From contig NZ_VEWM01000010.1 in NCBI RefSeq assembly GCF_020662265.1, forward strand, positions 62,001 to 126,000: 64,000 nucleotides of DNA, given 5' to 3'. Source of the stretch: Psychrobacter sp. I-STPA6b. GTDB taxonomy: Bacteria > Pseudomonadota > Gammaproteobacteria > Pseudomonadales > Moraxellaceae. Below the pieces are notes generated by a model. The model was not told where the DNA came from. It made no database searches and saw only the letters and a list, made by a program, of their open reading frames with translations. Of this stretch, positions 8,136-17,070 are shown one piece after another. The translations under genes and the position numbers were made by a program. The stretch's first letter is position 1. Each line of letters begins with the position of its first letter.

Positions 8136-9032
8136 ATGACCATTTTACTATTGGGTAGCTCGGGATTTATCGGGCGACAAGTTAAGCAAATACTTGAGCA
8201 AATGGGGCATGATTTGCGTCTGCCTACTCATCAGCAGATAGATTTTAAGAGTCTTGATTTGCCCACCAATCAGCAAAATCTTATTAAGCTTTTAACAGGT
8301 GTGGAGGTGGTCATTAATATGGTGGGTATTATGAGCAGTGATACAGATGAGCTTGAGCAAGTACATCATCATAGCCCTGTACGTTTAGCTAAACTTGCCA
8401 AAAGTTTGGGGGTGAAACGCTGGGTAAATTTATCGGCATTGGGGGCAGATAGCAATCATCAGGTGGCATTTTTGGCTAGTAAAGGTCGGGGTGATAGGGC
8501 GTTGCAAAGCCTCGCCAATGATGATTTTTCAGTCGCTATTGCTAGACCCTCATTGGTGTTTGGGCATACAGCTCAGCAGTATGGGGCAAGCGGTGCGATG
8601 TTTATTAAGCTGGCTAAACTGCCTGTGTTGTGTCTGCCGAATGCAGGTCAGTTTCACATACAACCTGTGTATGTCAATGAGGTGGCAGAGGGGTTGGTTA
8701 AGTTGGCAACGATAAAGCAATTTACCCATGATTGTCCAGCAATGGTGGTCGATTTTACTGGCAAAACAGTCACCACATTAGCTGAATATCTACAAATGAT
8801 ACGCCAAATTATTCACCAAAAACCACCATCAACCATTATTAATCTACCAATGGCATGGGCAAAAATGGGCATGGCATTGATTAAGCCGTTTAGCTTATTC
8901 ATGCCCAATAGTATGTTAAGCACTGACAGTTTGACCTTATTAGAATATGGCTCGGTAGCAGATTATCAAGCGTTTACTCAATTATTAGGACATGAGCCAA
9001 TGGGTTATAAAGAGTTTTTAGCAGTTTTTTAA
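8136..9032 (+). CDS. Atypical SDR, complex-I NDUFA9-like NAD(P)-binding protein
   Basis: 298 residues. The dinucleotide-binding fingerprint LLLGSSGFIGRQV is at residues 4-16, followed by VVINMVGIMSS, a typical NDUFA9-like segment, then VNLSALGAD and SKGRGDRAL in place of the classical Tyr-x3-Lys. The block ARPSLVFG and the later HIQPVYVNEVA complete the family pattern. Relatives act as NAD(P)H-binding proteins in quinone or lipid-related contexts, and the reaction is unknown. A ribosome-binding site (aaagaaaa, weak) and 16-base spacing link it to the DCC gene. It closes the compact part of the cluster; the desaturase follows after a repeat-containing gap. Confidence 0.85.
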   Translation: MTILLLGSSGFIGRQVKQILEQMGHDLRLPTHQQIDFKSLDLPTNQQNLIKLLTGVEVVINMVGIMSSDTDELEQVHHHSPVRLAKLAKSLGVKRWVNLSALGADSNHQVAFLASKGRGDRALQSLANDDFSVAIARPSLVFGHTAQQYGASGAMFIKLAKLPVLCLPNAGQFHIQPVYVNEVAEGLVKLATIKQFTHDCPAMVVDFTGKTVTTLAEYLQMIRQIIHQKPPSTIINLPMAWAKMGMALIKPFSLFMPNSMLSTDSLTLLEYGSVADYQAFTQLLGHEPMGYKEFLAVF

Positions 9033-9052
9033 TTTATCGTCAAAGAACTACT

Positions 9053-9165
9053 AAACAGCTACGGTGTTGTCCTCACTTGATGTACTGATTGTACTATCTT
9101 CACTCGGTCGCCTTGTATCTATTTTAGTCTTCTTTGACTATACAAATTTCTGTTTTTACAGAAAT
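9053..9165. repeat. Dispersed repeat of about 90 bp ending in a perfect palindrome
   Basis: The stretch from CTACGGTGTT through CTTCACTCGGTCGCCTTGT and on to TTGACTATA matches segments at about 20080-20220 and 56860-56950. It is followed by the perfect palindrome ATTTCTGT-TTTT-ACAGAAAT (9146-9165). It lies in the 164-base gap before the desaturase gene and could influence its expression. Confidence 0.6.
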
Positions 9166-9196
9166 AAATATAAGAATGTAAAAAAGGAATAAAGCC

Positions 9197-10135
9197 ATGT
9201 CATCAATTACTACTAAAATAAATCAGCCAGCAAAAACAAAACCCATCATTGAATGGCAAGATTTACGTCAATTAAGTCGTATGCAGGTGCTAAAAAATAT
9301 TTTATTTCCCATTCCTTTTTTGATGTTATTTTGGTTTTGTTTGGCACAAAATTGGTGGCTAATGGCATTTGTGCTGGCATTTTTTAGTTTTAGTGCCTGT
9401 TTTCGTTTGACGCATGATTGTTATCATCGCAGTTTGGGCTTGTCGAAAACGGTAACGCATACGCTATTATTTATTTTAAGCGGTATGATGTTTTGTAGTA
9501 CCCATGCCATTCACCATACCCACCTGCAACACCATCGTGAGACGCTAAGTGATGATGATATTGAGGGGACATGGGCAAGATTGCCGTGGTATATTGCGTT
9601 ATTTGCAGGGGTTGTATTTACCATCAAAGTTCAGTGGGCAGGATTTGCTCAGTCTCGCCCATCTCAACAAAGATTGGTCATCATTGATTTACTGATTCTT
9701 ATCAGTTTGTTGGTGGTGGCAGTTATCACCATGCACCCTATTTTATTGGCACATATTGCAATCATGCTATTGGGTAATACATTGGTGGGATTTTTTGGGG
9801 TGTGGTTATTGCATCATGATTTAGATGAGGGTTTTGCTGAAAATGCTAAAAAGGACATGCCTGCTCGTAGTGAGCGTAATTGGCTTATCAATTTGCTAAC
9901 CTTTGGGCAGTTTTATCATAATGAACATCATTTATACCCTGCTGTCCCCACTGATAATCTGCACAAATTGGCACAAAGGCTAGATAGCTTATCACTTATC
10001 AAGCCAATACCCGTTATACCTTTTTTACCGCAGTCTTGTTTAACACAGACCTGTTTATCAAAGCCTTGTTTGTCTAGCTTAGAGAAGATAAAACAACTAA
10101 AGCTACCACAGCAAGTGCTAAAGGTTAGGTCTTAG
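9197..10135 (+). CDS. Membrane fatty acid desaturase
   Basis: 312 residues with several membrane segments and the three histidine boxes of the di-iron desaturase/hydroxylase superfamily: HDCYH near residue 74, HHTHLQHH near residue 102 and HNEHH near residue 248. A further HH in WLLHHDLD lies before the third box. The enzyme should introduce a double bond into an acyl chain (or hydroxylate a lipid) at the inner membrane, using O2 and an electron donor. A good ribosome-binding site (aaaaggaat) precedes the ATG. The Cys-rich C-terminal tail (CLTQTCLSKPCL) is unusual. The stop overlaps the convergent gene by 11 bases. Confidence 0.9.
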   Translation: MSSITTKINQPAKTKPIIEWQDLRQLSRMQVLKNILFPIPFLMLFWFCLAQNWWLMAFVLAFFSFSACFRLTHDCYHRSLGLSKTVTHTLLFILSGMMFCSTHAIHHTHLQHHRETLSDDDIEGTWARLPWYIALFAGVVFTIKVQWAGFAQSRPSQQRLVIIDLLILISLLVVAVITMHPILLAHIAIMLLGNTLVGFFGVWLLHHDLDEGFAENAKKDMPARSERNWLINLLTFGQFYHNEHHLYPAVPTDNLHKLAQRLDSLSLIKPIPVIPFLPQSCLTQTCLSKPCLSSLEKIKQLKLPQQVLKVRS

Positions 10136-10577
10136 ATGAGCGTTTAGACTGAACCAAACCCACAACCAAACTAATTACCCCAACCATTAACGATAAGAAA
10201 AACCCAGTCAATAGCGTTGCCAACAAGGCATATAAAAAGGGTTGTTGGTGGATATTAACCAGTTGTTCCACGATAGCGACGGCCCCCATACCTGCCCACA
10301 TTTCAGGTGCAATAGGCAGACTAATAAACGTACCAATATTAAGCAGTTGTAATCCTGCCTTGATATACACCCCTGTGATAAGGGCTTTGTGAGCTGTTTT
10401 GTGTTGATGCTTAAGCAGATAGCCATCAAACAGGGTATAAGCGACAATAAAACAAGCGACCCCAACCACCATACCTAAAATATAAGGGGTAGATTGATTA
10501 AAAACTATCGCCCAAATAAAGCTGGCAATGGCATTGACCACCACCCAAAATGTCCAAAATCCAAAACGGTATTGCAT
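10125..10577 (-). CDS. Small membrane protein, resembles Acinetobacter ABZJ_00895-type proteins
   Basis: 150 residues from the ATG whose codon ends at 10577, chosen because GGGA lies 7 bases upstream; in-frame Met codons further up lack a binding site. Four membrane segments cover most of the protein (RFGFWTFWVVVNAIASFIW, GMVVGVACFIVAYTLF, then two C-terminal helices) and the tail is basic. The likeness to the ABZJ_00895 group is from memory and uncertain. No catalytic motif is visible. It is convergent with the desaturase, sharing 11 bases at the 3' ends. No function can be offered. Confidence 0.65.
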   Translation of the reverse strand: MQYRFGFWTFWVVVNAIASFIWAIVFNQSTPYILGMVVGVACFIVAYTLFDGYLLKHQHKTAHKALITGVYIKAGLQLLNIGTFISLPIAPEMWAGMGAVAIVEQLVNIHQQPFLYALLATLLTGFFLSLMVGVISLVVGLVQSKRSSKT

Positions 10578-10640
10578 GATCATATCCCAGTTATAAATTA
10601 TAAAAGTGAATATTTTTATATTCATATTAAAGAATAACAA

Positions 10641-10666
10641 AAAAGCCGACAATCATGTCGGCTTTT
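10641..10666 (-). terminator. Terminator of the small HMA-like gene
   Basis: Perfect 10-bp inverted repeat (AAAAGCCGAC / GTCGGCTTTT) with a 6-base loop and T runs on both strands. It ends the minus-strand gene at 10697 and may work in both directions. Confidence 0.85.
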
Positions 10667-10696
10667 ATCATCAGTAGTGAAAAAATAGTTTTTAAG

Positions 10697-10879
10697 CTAG
10701 ATACCAGCTGCAGCTTTAAAAGCAGCTTCGTCATAGTCATCACCATGAGTGACAACAACTGCTGTACCGTCTACACTGACGTTGACAAATTTTACACCTT
10801 GTACACCTTCCGTCTTTTTAACCAACTCTTGTGCAGCTTCTTTATCAATGGCATTAATTTCATATTTAGTTTGTGGCAT
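10697..10879 (-). CDS. Small HMA-fold-like protein lacking the CxxC metal motif
   Basis: 60 residues from the ATG preceded by AAGGAT. The pattern strand-helix-strand-strand-helix-strand can be read from KYEINAI, KEAAQELVKKTEGV, VKFVNVSV, TAVVVTH and DEAAFKAAAGI, which is the heavy-metal-associated ferredoxin-like fold. The metal-binding Cys pair is absent, so copper chaperoning is unlikely. Similar Cys-less HMA-like proteins exist without a known role. It has its own terminator and stands alone, with more than 600 bases upstream free of genes. Confidence 0.75.
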   Translation of the reverse strand: MPQTKYEINAIDKEAAQELVKKTEGVQGVKFVNVSVDGTAVVVTHGDDYDEAAFKAAAGI

Positions 10880-11566
10880 AACTATAATCCTTATTTTTCT
10901 ATAACCAATACTAAAAGCATCAAGCACCTTTGTTATAGGTAAAGCTTGCTACTCCAAATGCAAGTTATTTTTGATATGTGGCTCTAGTATTGATATCAAT
11001 TGATTTTTTGATTTCATGAGTTATATGCTAGACACATAAACTCACATATTATTAGAAGTTACTCGACAAAGTACATTTTACTTATGCACTATTGTAACAT
11101 TAAATACTTTAACAAATAGCCATAGTCTTAGGTAGACTGCTTATCTGTATATATGACTTTTCATCACAGTATTCATCTTTCGCTCATAGTTTAAACGCAG
11201 TTTTATCATATTTTTTTGACTGTCTAACACCTTTTGCAAAATTAGCAAACTATTGTTTTGTTTTTGTCTAAGTTCTATATGCACTTTTCATAGATTCACT
11301 ATCTACTCTACCCCGTATACCCATACTAAACCCTATCAATATTGCTAAGAACCATAAAATATCAAGCAAAGTTACCGAATCACTAATAAATAATCTGCCT
11401 GAAGGCTTGAAATTTACCTATATCATCTTTATCAACTTGCTATACGGCATTATAGCTATATTTATGATTATGCCTTTTTATCATTATAGTCCGGTATCAC
11501 AACGACTTATATTTAAATAACAAGCAGTTTTACAACTTTACAATCTTAATAGTTATAGGAGTTATT
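10880..11566. other. Gene-free gap of 687 bases upstream of grpE
   Basis: It lies between the divergent HMA-like gene and grpE, so it must hold promoters for both. It is AT-rich. I found no RNA gene, no convincing small ORF and no clear repeat. A CTTGAAA at about 11407 resembles a heat-shock -35 box, but no good -10 follows. Confidence 0.5.
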
Positions 11567-12184
11567 ATGAGCGAGCAAGCCCCAAACCATCAGTACGATA
11601 CCAAAGACCCCAAAGCAGCGCAAAGCAACATTGAGCATGATGAGTCTATCCTTGAATCAACTATTGAAGAGTTTGATCCCGCCAGTAATTCAGGTGATGA
11701 AGCAACCATCAAAAATGATATCAATCTTGACGCATTTCAGGCACGTATTGCTGAGCTGGAAGATGAGGTGAAATCTGCTAAAGAAGGACAAGCCCGCGCC
11801 AATGCTGAAGCATATAATGCACAAAGACGCATGGAGCAGGAAACAGAGAAAAGCAAAAAATTTGCTCTACAAAAATTTGCCAAAGAGCTGTTAGAAGTAG
11901 TCGATAACCTTGAACGTGCCATTGTCAGTGTGCAGCAAGATGATGATGCAGACGATGCCATTATGGAAGGAGTAAAGCTGACTCATAAATCGCTACTAAA
12001 TGTACTAAATAAACATGGTGTACAAGTAGTTGACCCACAAGGTGAAAAATTTAATGCTGATTTGCATGAAGCTGTAGGCATTGATCCAAATGCAGAAGCA
12101 GATACTGTCGGTGAAGTCTTACAAAAAGGTTATACCTTGCATGACCGACTACTACGCCCTGCCATGGTGCGTGTTGGTCAATAA
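11567..12184 (+). CDS. grpE: GrpE nucleotide-exchange factor
   Basis: 205 residues. An acidic disordered N-terminus (about 1-55) is followed by a long coiled coil (about 60-115, ARIAELEDEVKSAKEGQARANAEAYNAQRR, quoted by position only) and the C-terminal beta domain with HEAVGIDPNAEADTVGEVLQ and GYTLHDRLLRPAMVRVG, the GrpE signature. GrpE releases ADP from DnaK and acts as a thermosensor in the cytoplasm. It precedes dnaK by 292 bases, the usual order in this group. The ribosome-binding site ataggag is well placed. The N-terminal extension is typical. Confidence 0.97.
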   Translation: MSEQAPNHQYDTKDPKAAQSNIEHDESILESTIEEFDPASNSGDEATIKNDINLDAFQARIAELEDEVKSAKEGQARANAEAYNAQRRMEQETEKSKKFALQKFAKELLEVVDNLERAIVSVQQDDDADDAIMEGVKLTHKSLLNVLNKHGVQVVDPQGEKFNADLHEAVGIDPNAEADTVGEVLQKGYTLHDRLLRPAMVRVGQ

Positions 12185-12311
12185 ATAATCGTAGCTTATA
12201 TATAGGTAGTAAATTGTGTTTATGAAACCTTAAAGTCACCATAATTGACCATCGTAGATAAAAGGTTTTCACAAAAAGATACATAAAAATATTAAGTGAC
12301 TGATAATTTTA

Positions 12312-12340
12312 CTTGAAAAATTCGCTCACTAAACCGATAT
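12312..12340 (+). promoter_or_regulatory. Possible heat-shock (RpoH-type) promoter for dnaK
   Basis: CTTGAAA (12312-12318), a 15-base spacer, then CCGATAT (12334-12340) resembles the RpoH consensus CTTGAAA-N13-15-CCCCATNT. The -10 match is partial. It lies about 140 bases before dnaK. Confidence 0.35.
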
Positions 12341-12476
12341 ATCTAAGCAAGACAAGATAACTCTAAACTGCTTGCAACACTGATAAAGCCTTTAATGAAT
12401 GACAAGATTTTGTCAGTTGTAGCATGTTAAAGAGATCTTTTGATAAACAATTAATTAAAAAACTGGAGTATATTTT

Positions 12477-14420
12477 ATGGCTAAAGTAATTGGTATTGAC
12501 CTAGGTACAACTAACTCATGTGTTGCCGTCATGGAAGGTGATAATGTTAAAGTCATCGAAAACGCTGAAGGTACACGCACAACCCCATCTATCGTTGCTT
12601 ACAAAGATGGTGAAATTTTAGTCGGTCAAGCAGCAAAACGCCAAGCTGTAACCAATCCTAAAAACACATTATTCGCTATTAAGCGTTTGATTGGTCGTCG
12701 CTTTGATGACAAAGTAGTACAAAAAGATATCGGTATGGTACCTTATAAAATCGTCAAAGCAGACAATGGCGATGCATGGGTAGAAGTAAACGACAAAAAA
12801 ATGGCACCACCACAGATTTCTGCTGAAATCTTGAAAAAAATGAAGAAAACAGCAGAAGACTATTTAGGTGAAGCGGTTACTGAAGCAGTGGTTACTGTCC
12901 CTGCTTACTTTAACGATAGCCAACGTCAAGCAACTAAAGATGCGGGTAAAATCGCTGGTCTTGATGTAAAACGTATTATCAATGAGCCAACTGCGGCTGC
13001 ATTGGCATACGGTATGGATAAGAAAAAAGGTGACCGTACGGTTGCTGTCTATGACTTAGGTGGTGGTACTTTTGACGTATCAATCATTGAAATTGCTGAT
13101 GTGGATGGTGAGCAACAGTTTGAAGTGCTATCAACCAATGGTGACACCTTCTTAGGTGGTGAGGACTTTGACTTAGCATTAATCGACTACTTGGTAGAAG
13201 AGTTTAAAAAAGAGCAAGACTTTAACTTAAAAGGTGACCCTCTTGCGATGCAGCGTCTAAAAGAAGCCGCTGAAAAAGCTAAAATTGAGCTGTCTTCTGC
13301 ACAAAGCACAGAGATTAACTTGCCTTATATCACTGCTGACGCATCTGGCCCTAAGCACTTGGTTATCACCATCAGCCGCTCAAAACTTGAAGCACTGACT
13401 GAAGAATTAGTACAACGTACTATGGAGCCTTGTAAAGTAGCACTTGAAGATGCAGGTCTTAGCAAAGGTGACATTAATGATGTGATTTTGGTTGGTGGTC
13501 AGACTCGTATGCCACTGGTACAACAAAAGGTAGAAGAGTTCTTCGGTCAAGAGCCACGTAAAGATGTGAACCCTGATGAAGCAGTTGCTGTTGGTGCAGC
13601 AATTCAAGGTGCGGTACTATCTGGTGACAAAACAGACGTATTGTTATTAGACGTGACACCATTGACACTTGGTATTGAAACAATGGGTGGTGTGATGACA
13701 CCAATCATTGAGAAAAACACCATGATTCCAACTAAGAAATCACAAGTGTTCTCTACTGCTGAAGATAACCAGCCAGCAGTAACTATCCAAGTGTATCAAG
13801 GTGAGCGTAAAGTTGCGTCACAAAACAAACTACTTGGACGTTTTGACTTAACAGATATCCCACCAGCACCTCGTGGACTACCACAAATTGAAGTAACTTT
13901 CGACATCAACGCTGACGGTATCATGAATATCTCTGCTAAAGATAAAGGTACAGGTAAAGCACAAAGTATCCAAATTAAAGCAGACTCTGGTCTATCAGAT
14001 GAAGAAATCGAACAAATGGTACGTGATGCAGAAGCCAATGCAGCCGAAGATGAAAAATTCGCTGCCCTAGCTCAGGTACGTAATGAGGCAGATGGTCGCA
14101 TCCATGCTATCCAAAAAGCACTAAAAGAAGCTGGCGATAAAGTCACTGATGATGAGAAAGCAACGGTTGAATCAGCCATCAGTGATTTAGAAGCAGCGAC
14201 TAAAGAAGATGACCATGATGACATCAAGTCTAAGCTAGAAGCTCTTGATAATGCCTTCTTACCAATCAGCCAAAAAATCTATGCTGATGCCGGTGCGGGC
14301 GCTGAAGGTGTAGACCCAAGCCAGTTCCAGCAAGGTGCTGGTGAGCAAGCCTCAGCAAACAAAGCTGATGATGACGTGGTCGATGCTGAGTTTACTGAAG
14401 TCAAAGATGACAATAAGTAA
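12477..14420 (+). CDS. dnaK: Chaperone DnaK (Hsp70)
   Basis: 647 residues, full length. The ATPase domain starts [17 protein letters not shown] and contains [17 protein letters not shown], the phosphate loop [17 protein letters not shown] and [11 protein letters not shown]. The hydrophobic linker [13 protein letters not shown] leads into the substrate-binding domain (about 390-510) and the helical lid. The acidic C-terminus reads [15 protein letters not shown]. It folds and protects proteins in the cytoplasm with GrpE (adjacent) and DnaJ (not in the window). Codon use is noticeably biased compared with neighbours, consistent with high expression. A strong ribosome-binding site (ctggag) and a terminator frame it. 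Confidence 0.98.
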   Translation: MAKVIGIDLGTTNSCVAVMEGDNVKVIENAEGTRTTPSIVAYKDGEILVGQAAKRQAVTNPKNTLFAIKRLIGRRFDDKVVQKDIGMVPYKIVKADNGDAWVEVNDKKMAPPQISAEILKKMKKTAEDYLGEAVTEAVVTVPAYFNDSQRQATKDAGKIAGLDVKRIINEPTAAALAYGMDKKKGDRTVAVYDLGGGTFDVSIIEIADVDGEQQFEVLSTNGDTFLGGEDFDLALIDYLVEEFKKEQDFNLKGDPLAMQRLKEAAEKAKIELSSAQSTEINLPYITADASGPKHLVITISRSKLEALTEELVQRTMEPCKVALEDAGLSKGDINDVILVGGQTRMPLVQQKVEEFFGQEPRKDVNPDEAVAVGAAIQGAVLSGDKTDVLLLDVTPLTLGIETMGGVMTPIIEKNTMIPTKKSQVFSTAEDNQPAVTIQVYQGERKVASQNKLLGRFDLTDIPPAPRGLPQIEVTFDINADGIMNISAKDKGTGKAQSIQIKADSGLSDEEIEQMVRDAEANAAEDEKFAALAQVRNEADGRIHAIQKALKEAGDKVTDDEKATVESAISDLEAATKEDDHDDIKSKLEALDNAFLPISQKIYADAGAGAEGVDPSQFQQGAGEQASANKADDDVVDAEFTEVKDDNK

Positions 14421-14454
14421 GGCTGAAATTATCATTTAAACTTCAATAAGTTAT

Positions 14455-14484
14455 AAAAAACGCACCAAAGTAGGTGCGTTTTTT
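14455..14484 (+). terminator. Rho-independent terminator after dnaK
   Basis: AAAAAACGCACC / GGTGCGTTTTTT stem with a 6-base loop, 34 bases past the dnaK stop. Confidence 0.93.
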
Positions 14485-14717
14485 GTTGCCAAATTATCAG
14501 CCATTACTCATTTAGCAACAAATGTAACAAATAATTTCATAAACCCTGCTTTGTAACTTCACCGACTTGAAATACTTGCAAATCTTAACGCCGATACAAT
14601 CAAACTGCGACAGATAATCAAGAATACTTTGTTAATATAGTCTCATCGATATTAGGCACAGGCATCTACTTACTAAGCCTCGTTATATGCTTAATATCTT
14701 AACTAGAGGAGTTAAAC

Positions 14718-15299
14718 ATGAATACATTACAAAAATCATTAATTGCACTAGCCGCCGGTTCATTACTAAGCGTTGGCGCACAAGCCGCTGTATTTGGTAA
14801 CGGTTATACTGGACAACCTTATGTTGGTGTCAAAGTTGGTCAAATTGATCCAAAACCAAATACTGGTGATTTAGACAAAGCAACAGCATACGGTGTATAT
14901 GCAGGTTATAACTTTGATCCTAATTTTGGTGCAGAGGTTGAGTACTTAGGCTCTGATGACTCTGACTATAGCCATACCCAAAATGGTATCACTAAAACAG
15001 GTGAAGGTGATGCAAAAACCTACGGCGCATACGGTACTTACCGTTATTATGTCCCAAATGCTAATGGACTATACGCTAAAGGTAAGCTAGGTATTGCTAA
15101 AACTGATATCTCAGCATCTGCTTCAAAAATTGCTGGTGTTGAAGTTTCAAAAACCAGCACTGATGAAAGCTCAACTGGTCTAGCTGGTGGTGTTGGTATC
15201 GGCTTTGCACCAAGTCAAAATCTTGGTATTGAAGCAGAATACTCTAAAATTGGTGACAAAGCTGATTTAGTTAGTGTTGGCGCTCACCTAAAATTCTAA
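14718..15299 (+). CDS. Outer-membrane beta-barrel protein (OmpW/OmpA-barrel-like porin family)
   Basis: 193 residues with a clear signal peptide (about 1-23, ending AQA before AVFGNG). The mature part shows alternating strands: GQPYVGVKVGQI, AYGVYAGYNFDPNFGAEVEYLG, TYGAYGTYRYYV, GLYAKGKLGIAKTD, STGLAGGVGIGF and a terminal strand ending VGAHLKF with C-terminal Phe, as required for outer-membrane assembly. This fits an eight-stranded barrel of the outer-membrane beta-barrel domain family. The ribosome-binding site tagaggag is strong. It is flanked by terminators on both sides, so it is monocistronic. Ligand or role is unknown. Confidence 0.85.
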   Translation: MNTLQKSLIALAAGSLLSVGAQAAVFGNGYTGQPYVGVKVGQIDPKPNTGDLDKATAYGVYAGYNFDPNFGAEVEYLGSDDSDYSHTQNGITKTGEGDAKTYGAYGTYRYYVPNANGLYAKGKLGIAKTDISASASKIAGVEVSKTSTDESSTGLAGGVGIGFAPSQNLGIEAEYSKIGDKADLVSVGAHLKF

Positions 15300-15325
15300 G
15301 TCTCTGACTTAGGGTAGTAAAAAGG

Positions 15326-15353
15326 AAACGACTACTTCGGTAGTCGTTTTTTT
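15326..15353 (+). terminator. Terminator with UUCG tetraloop
   Basis: AAACGACTAC-TTCG-GTAGTCGTTT followed by T residues. A very stable hairpin directly after the beta-barrel gene. Confidence 0.93.
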
Positions 15354-15433
15354 ATGGTTAACGTCATAAAACTTCACTATATTTTATGCTACATTAAGTA
15401 TTGAGATAAAGTATTTATCAATAGGGGTATTTT

Positions 15434-15895
15434 ATGATGATTGAACCATGGCATTGGCTGGTCTTGGGTATGATACTCATCATCGCTGAAATGTTTTTGC
15501 CAACGTTTGCAAGCCTTTGGTTTGGGATTGCAGCCATTATTGTGGCGCTACTGGCATGGCTATTACCATTGTCTATACTATGGCAGGTCATCATCTGGCT
15601 ATCTCTCTCTGTGATTATGGCTCTGGCATGGTTTAAATACATCAAGCCATTATCTGTTGATCGTACTAAAGCAGGGCTAGGTGGTAGTGTTATCATCGGT
15701 GAGACAGGTATGATTGTGGTCAAACCGCAACCAGAAAAACTGGGAAAAGTTCGCTTTAGTGTCCCGATTGTCGGTGCTGATGAATGGCTATGCCGTACTC
15801 GTGATGAAGTCGTCGAAGTGGGTGACCGAGTGACTGTCATTGATATCACAGGTAATGAGCTTATTGTCAGTCCTACCAAAACTTTAAAGCCCTAA
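15434..15895 (+). CDS. NfeD-family membrane protein
   Basis: 153 residues. Two or three membrane helices occupy residues about 5-70 (WHWLVLGMILIIAEMFLP and the following GIAAIIVALLAWLLPL). A soluble OB-fold-like domain comes after (GSVIIGETGMIVV, GADEWLCRTRDEVVEVGDRVTVID), the standard short NfeD form. NfeD proteins pair with SPFH (stomatin-like) proteins to organise membrane microdomains and regulate proteolysis or membrane quality control. The SPFH gene follows 104 bases downstream on the same strand, confirming the usual pairing. Which of the two NfeD subtypes applies cannot be settled. Confidence 0.9.
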   Translation: MMIEPWHWLVLGMILIIAEMFLPTFASLWFGIAAIIVALLAWLLPLSILWQVIIWLSLSVIMALAWFKYIKPLSVDRTKAGLGGSVIIGETGMIVVKPQPEKLGKVRFSVPIVGADEWLCRTRDEVVEVGDRVTVIDITGNELIVSPTKTLKP

Positions 15896-15999
15896 AATTA
15901 AAACCTTAACATAATTCATCAAAGTGCAAACTCACCACTGTTTAATATCTGAAATATGATCGTTATAGCATGACAAAGAAAGTTTAAAAGGAGTATACA

Positions 16000-16857
16000 A
16001 TGGGTGGCTTAAGTACAGTCATGATGGTGTTAATCGCCCTTGTGGTATTTACTGTCTATAAAGGGGTACGCATCGTACCACAAGGCTACAAATGGATAGT
16101 GCAACGCTTGGGTAAATATCACCAAACCCTAGAGCCAGGGCTTAATATCATCATTCCCTATGTTGATGATGTGGCTTATAAAGTCACCACCAAAGATATT
16201 GTACTAGACATTCCTAGCCAAGAAGTCATTACCCGAGATAACGTGGTCATCATTGCCAATGCGGTGGCATATATCAATATCGTCCAGCCAGAGCGAGCGG
16301 TATATGGTATTGAAGATTATGAATATGGTATTCGTAATCTGGTACAAACCTCTTTACGCTCTATCATCGGTGAGATGGACTTAGACAATGCTTTATCTAG
16401 CCGTGACCAAATCAAAGCGCAACTTAAACAAGCCATTTCTGAAGATATTTCTGATTGGGGCATCACGCTAAAAACCGTTGAAATCCAAGACATTAACCCC
16501 TCTTCAACCATGCAAATGGCGATGGAAGAGCAAGCAGCAGCCGAGCGTCAACGCCGTGCTACTGTGACCCGTGCTGATGGTCAAAAACAAGCAGCTATTT
16601 TAGAAGCTGATGGTCGTCTAGAAGCCTCTCGCCGTGATGCTGAAGCACAAGTGGTCTTGGCAAAAGGTTCAGAGAAATCTATCCGCCTAATTACTGAAGC
16701 GATGGGTGAAGAAGAAATGCCTGTGGTCTATCTACTTGGTGAGCAGTACATCAAAGCCATGCGAGAGCTTGCCGAGTCAGATAATGCCAAAACTGTGGTA
16801 TTACCTGCCGATATTCTAAATACCGTTAAAGGTATGGTTGGTGATAAGTTTAAATAA
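16000..16857 (+). CDS. SPFH/Band 7 (stomatin/QmcA-like) membrane protein
   Basis: 285 residues. One N-terminal membrane helix (about 5-22) is followed by the SPFH domain starting VRIVPQGYKWIVQRLGKY, with the stomatin-like GLNIIIPYVDDVAYKV and NALSSRDQIKAQLKQAISED. A long Ala/Glu-rich coiled coil (about 175-235) follows. This is the QmcA/stomatin layout. Such proteins form large cage-like oligomers at the inner membrane and work with NfeD, encoded just upstream. Length is slightly below E. coli QmcA. A strong binding site (aaaggag) supports the start. A terminator follows. Confidence 0.9.
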   Translation: MGGLSTVMMVLIALVVFTVYKGVRIVPQGYKWIVQRLGKYHQTLEPGLNIIIPYVDDVAYKVTTKDIVLDIPSQEVITRDNVVIIANAVAYINIVQPERAVYGIEDYEYGIRNLVQTSLRSIIGEMDLDNALSSRDQIKAQLKQAISEDISDWGITLKTVEIQDINPSSTMQMAMEEQAAAERQRRATVTRADGQKQAAILEADGRLEASRRDAEAQVVLAKGSEKSIRLITEAMGEEEMPVVYLLGEQYIKAMRELAESDNAKTVVLPADILNTVKGMVGDKFK

Positions 16858-16883
16858 GCCATAACACACCAAACAACTTAACG

Positions 16884-16920
16884 AAAAGCCCATTTATCAC
16901 AAAAGATGAATGGGCTTTTT
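16884..16920 (+). terminator. Terminator after the SPFH gene
   Basis: AAAAGCCCATT / AATGGGCTTTTTT stem with a 14-base loop and a T tail. Confidence 0.88.
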
Positions 16921-17070
16921 TCTGCTACAATTTCTTTAATATCCGTTATTTAGTCATTCTTTGACTATGGTTTTTGCCAAATCATATATCAAGTAGGGCA
17001 AGTGTCATCATTTATATTGAGACTTGCTATAAAATACAATGATTTGGGATTCTCTGACATAGGTCTTTAT

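Noticed and set aside
10880..11566. Heat-shock promoter for grpE (CTTGAAA near 11407)
   Set aside because: No acceptable -10 element at proper spacing, so it was not listed as a promoter.
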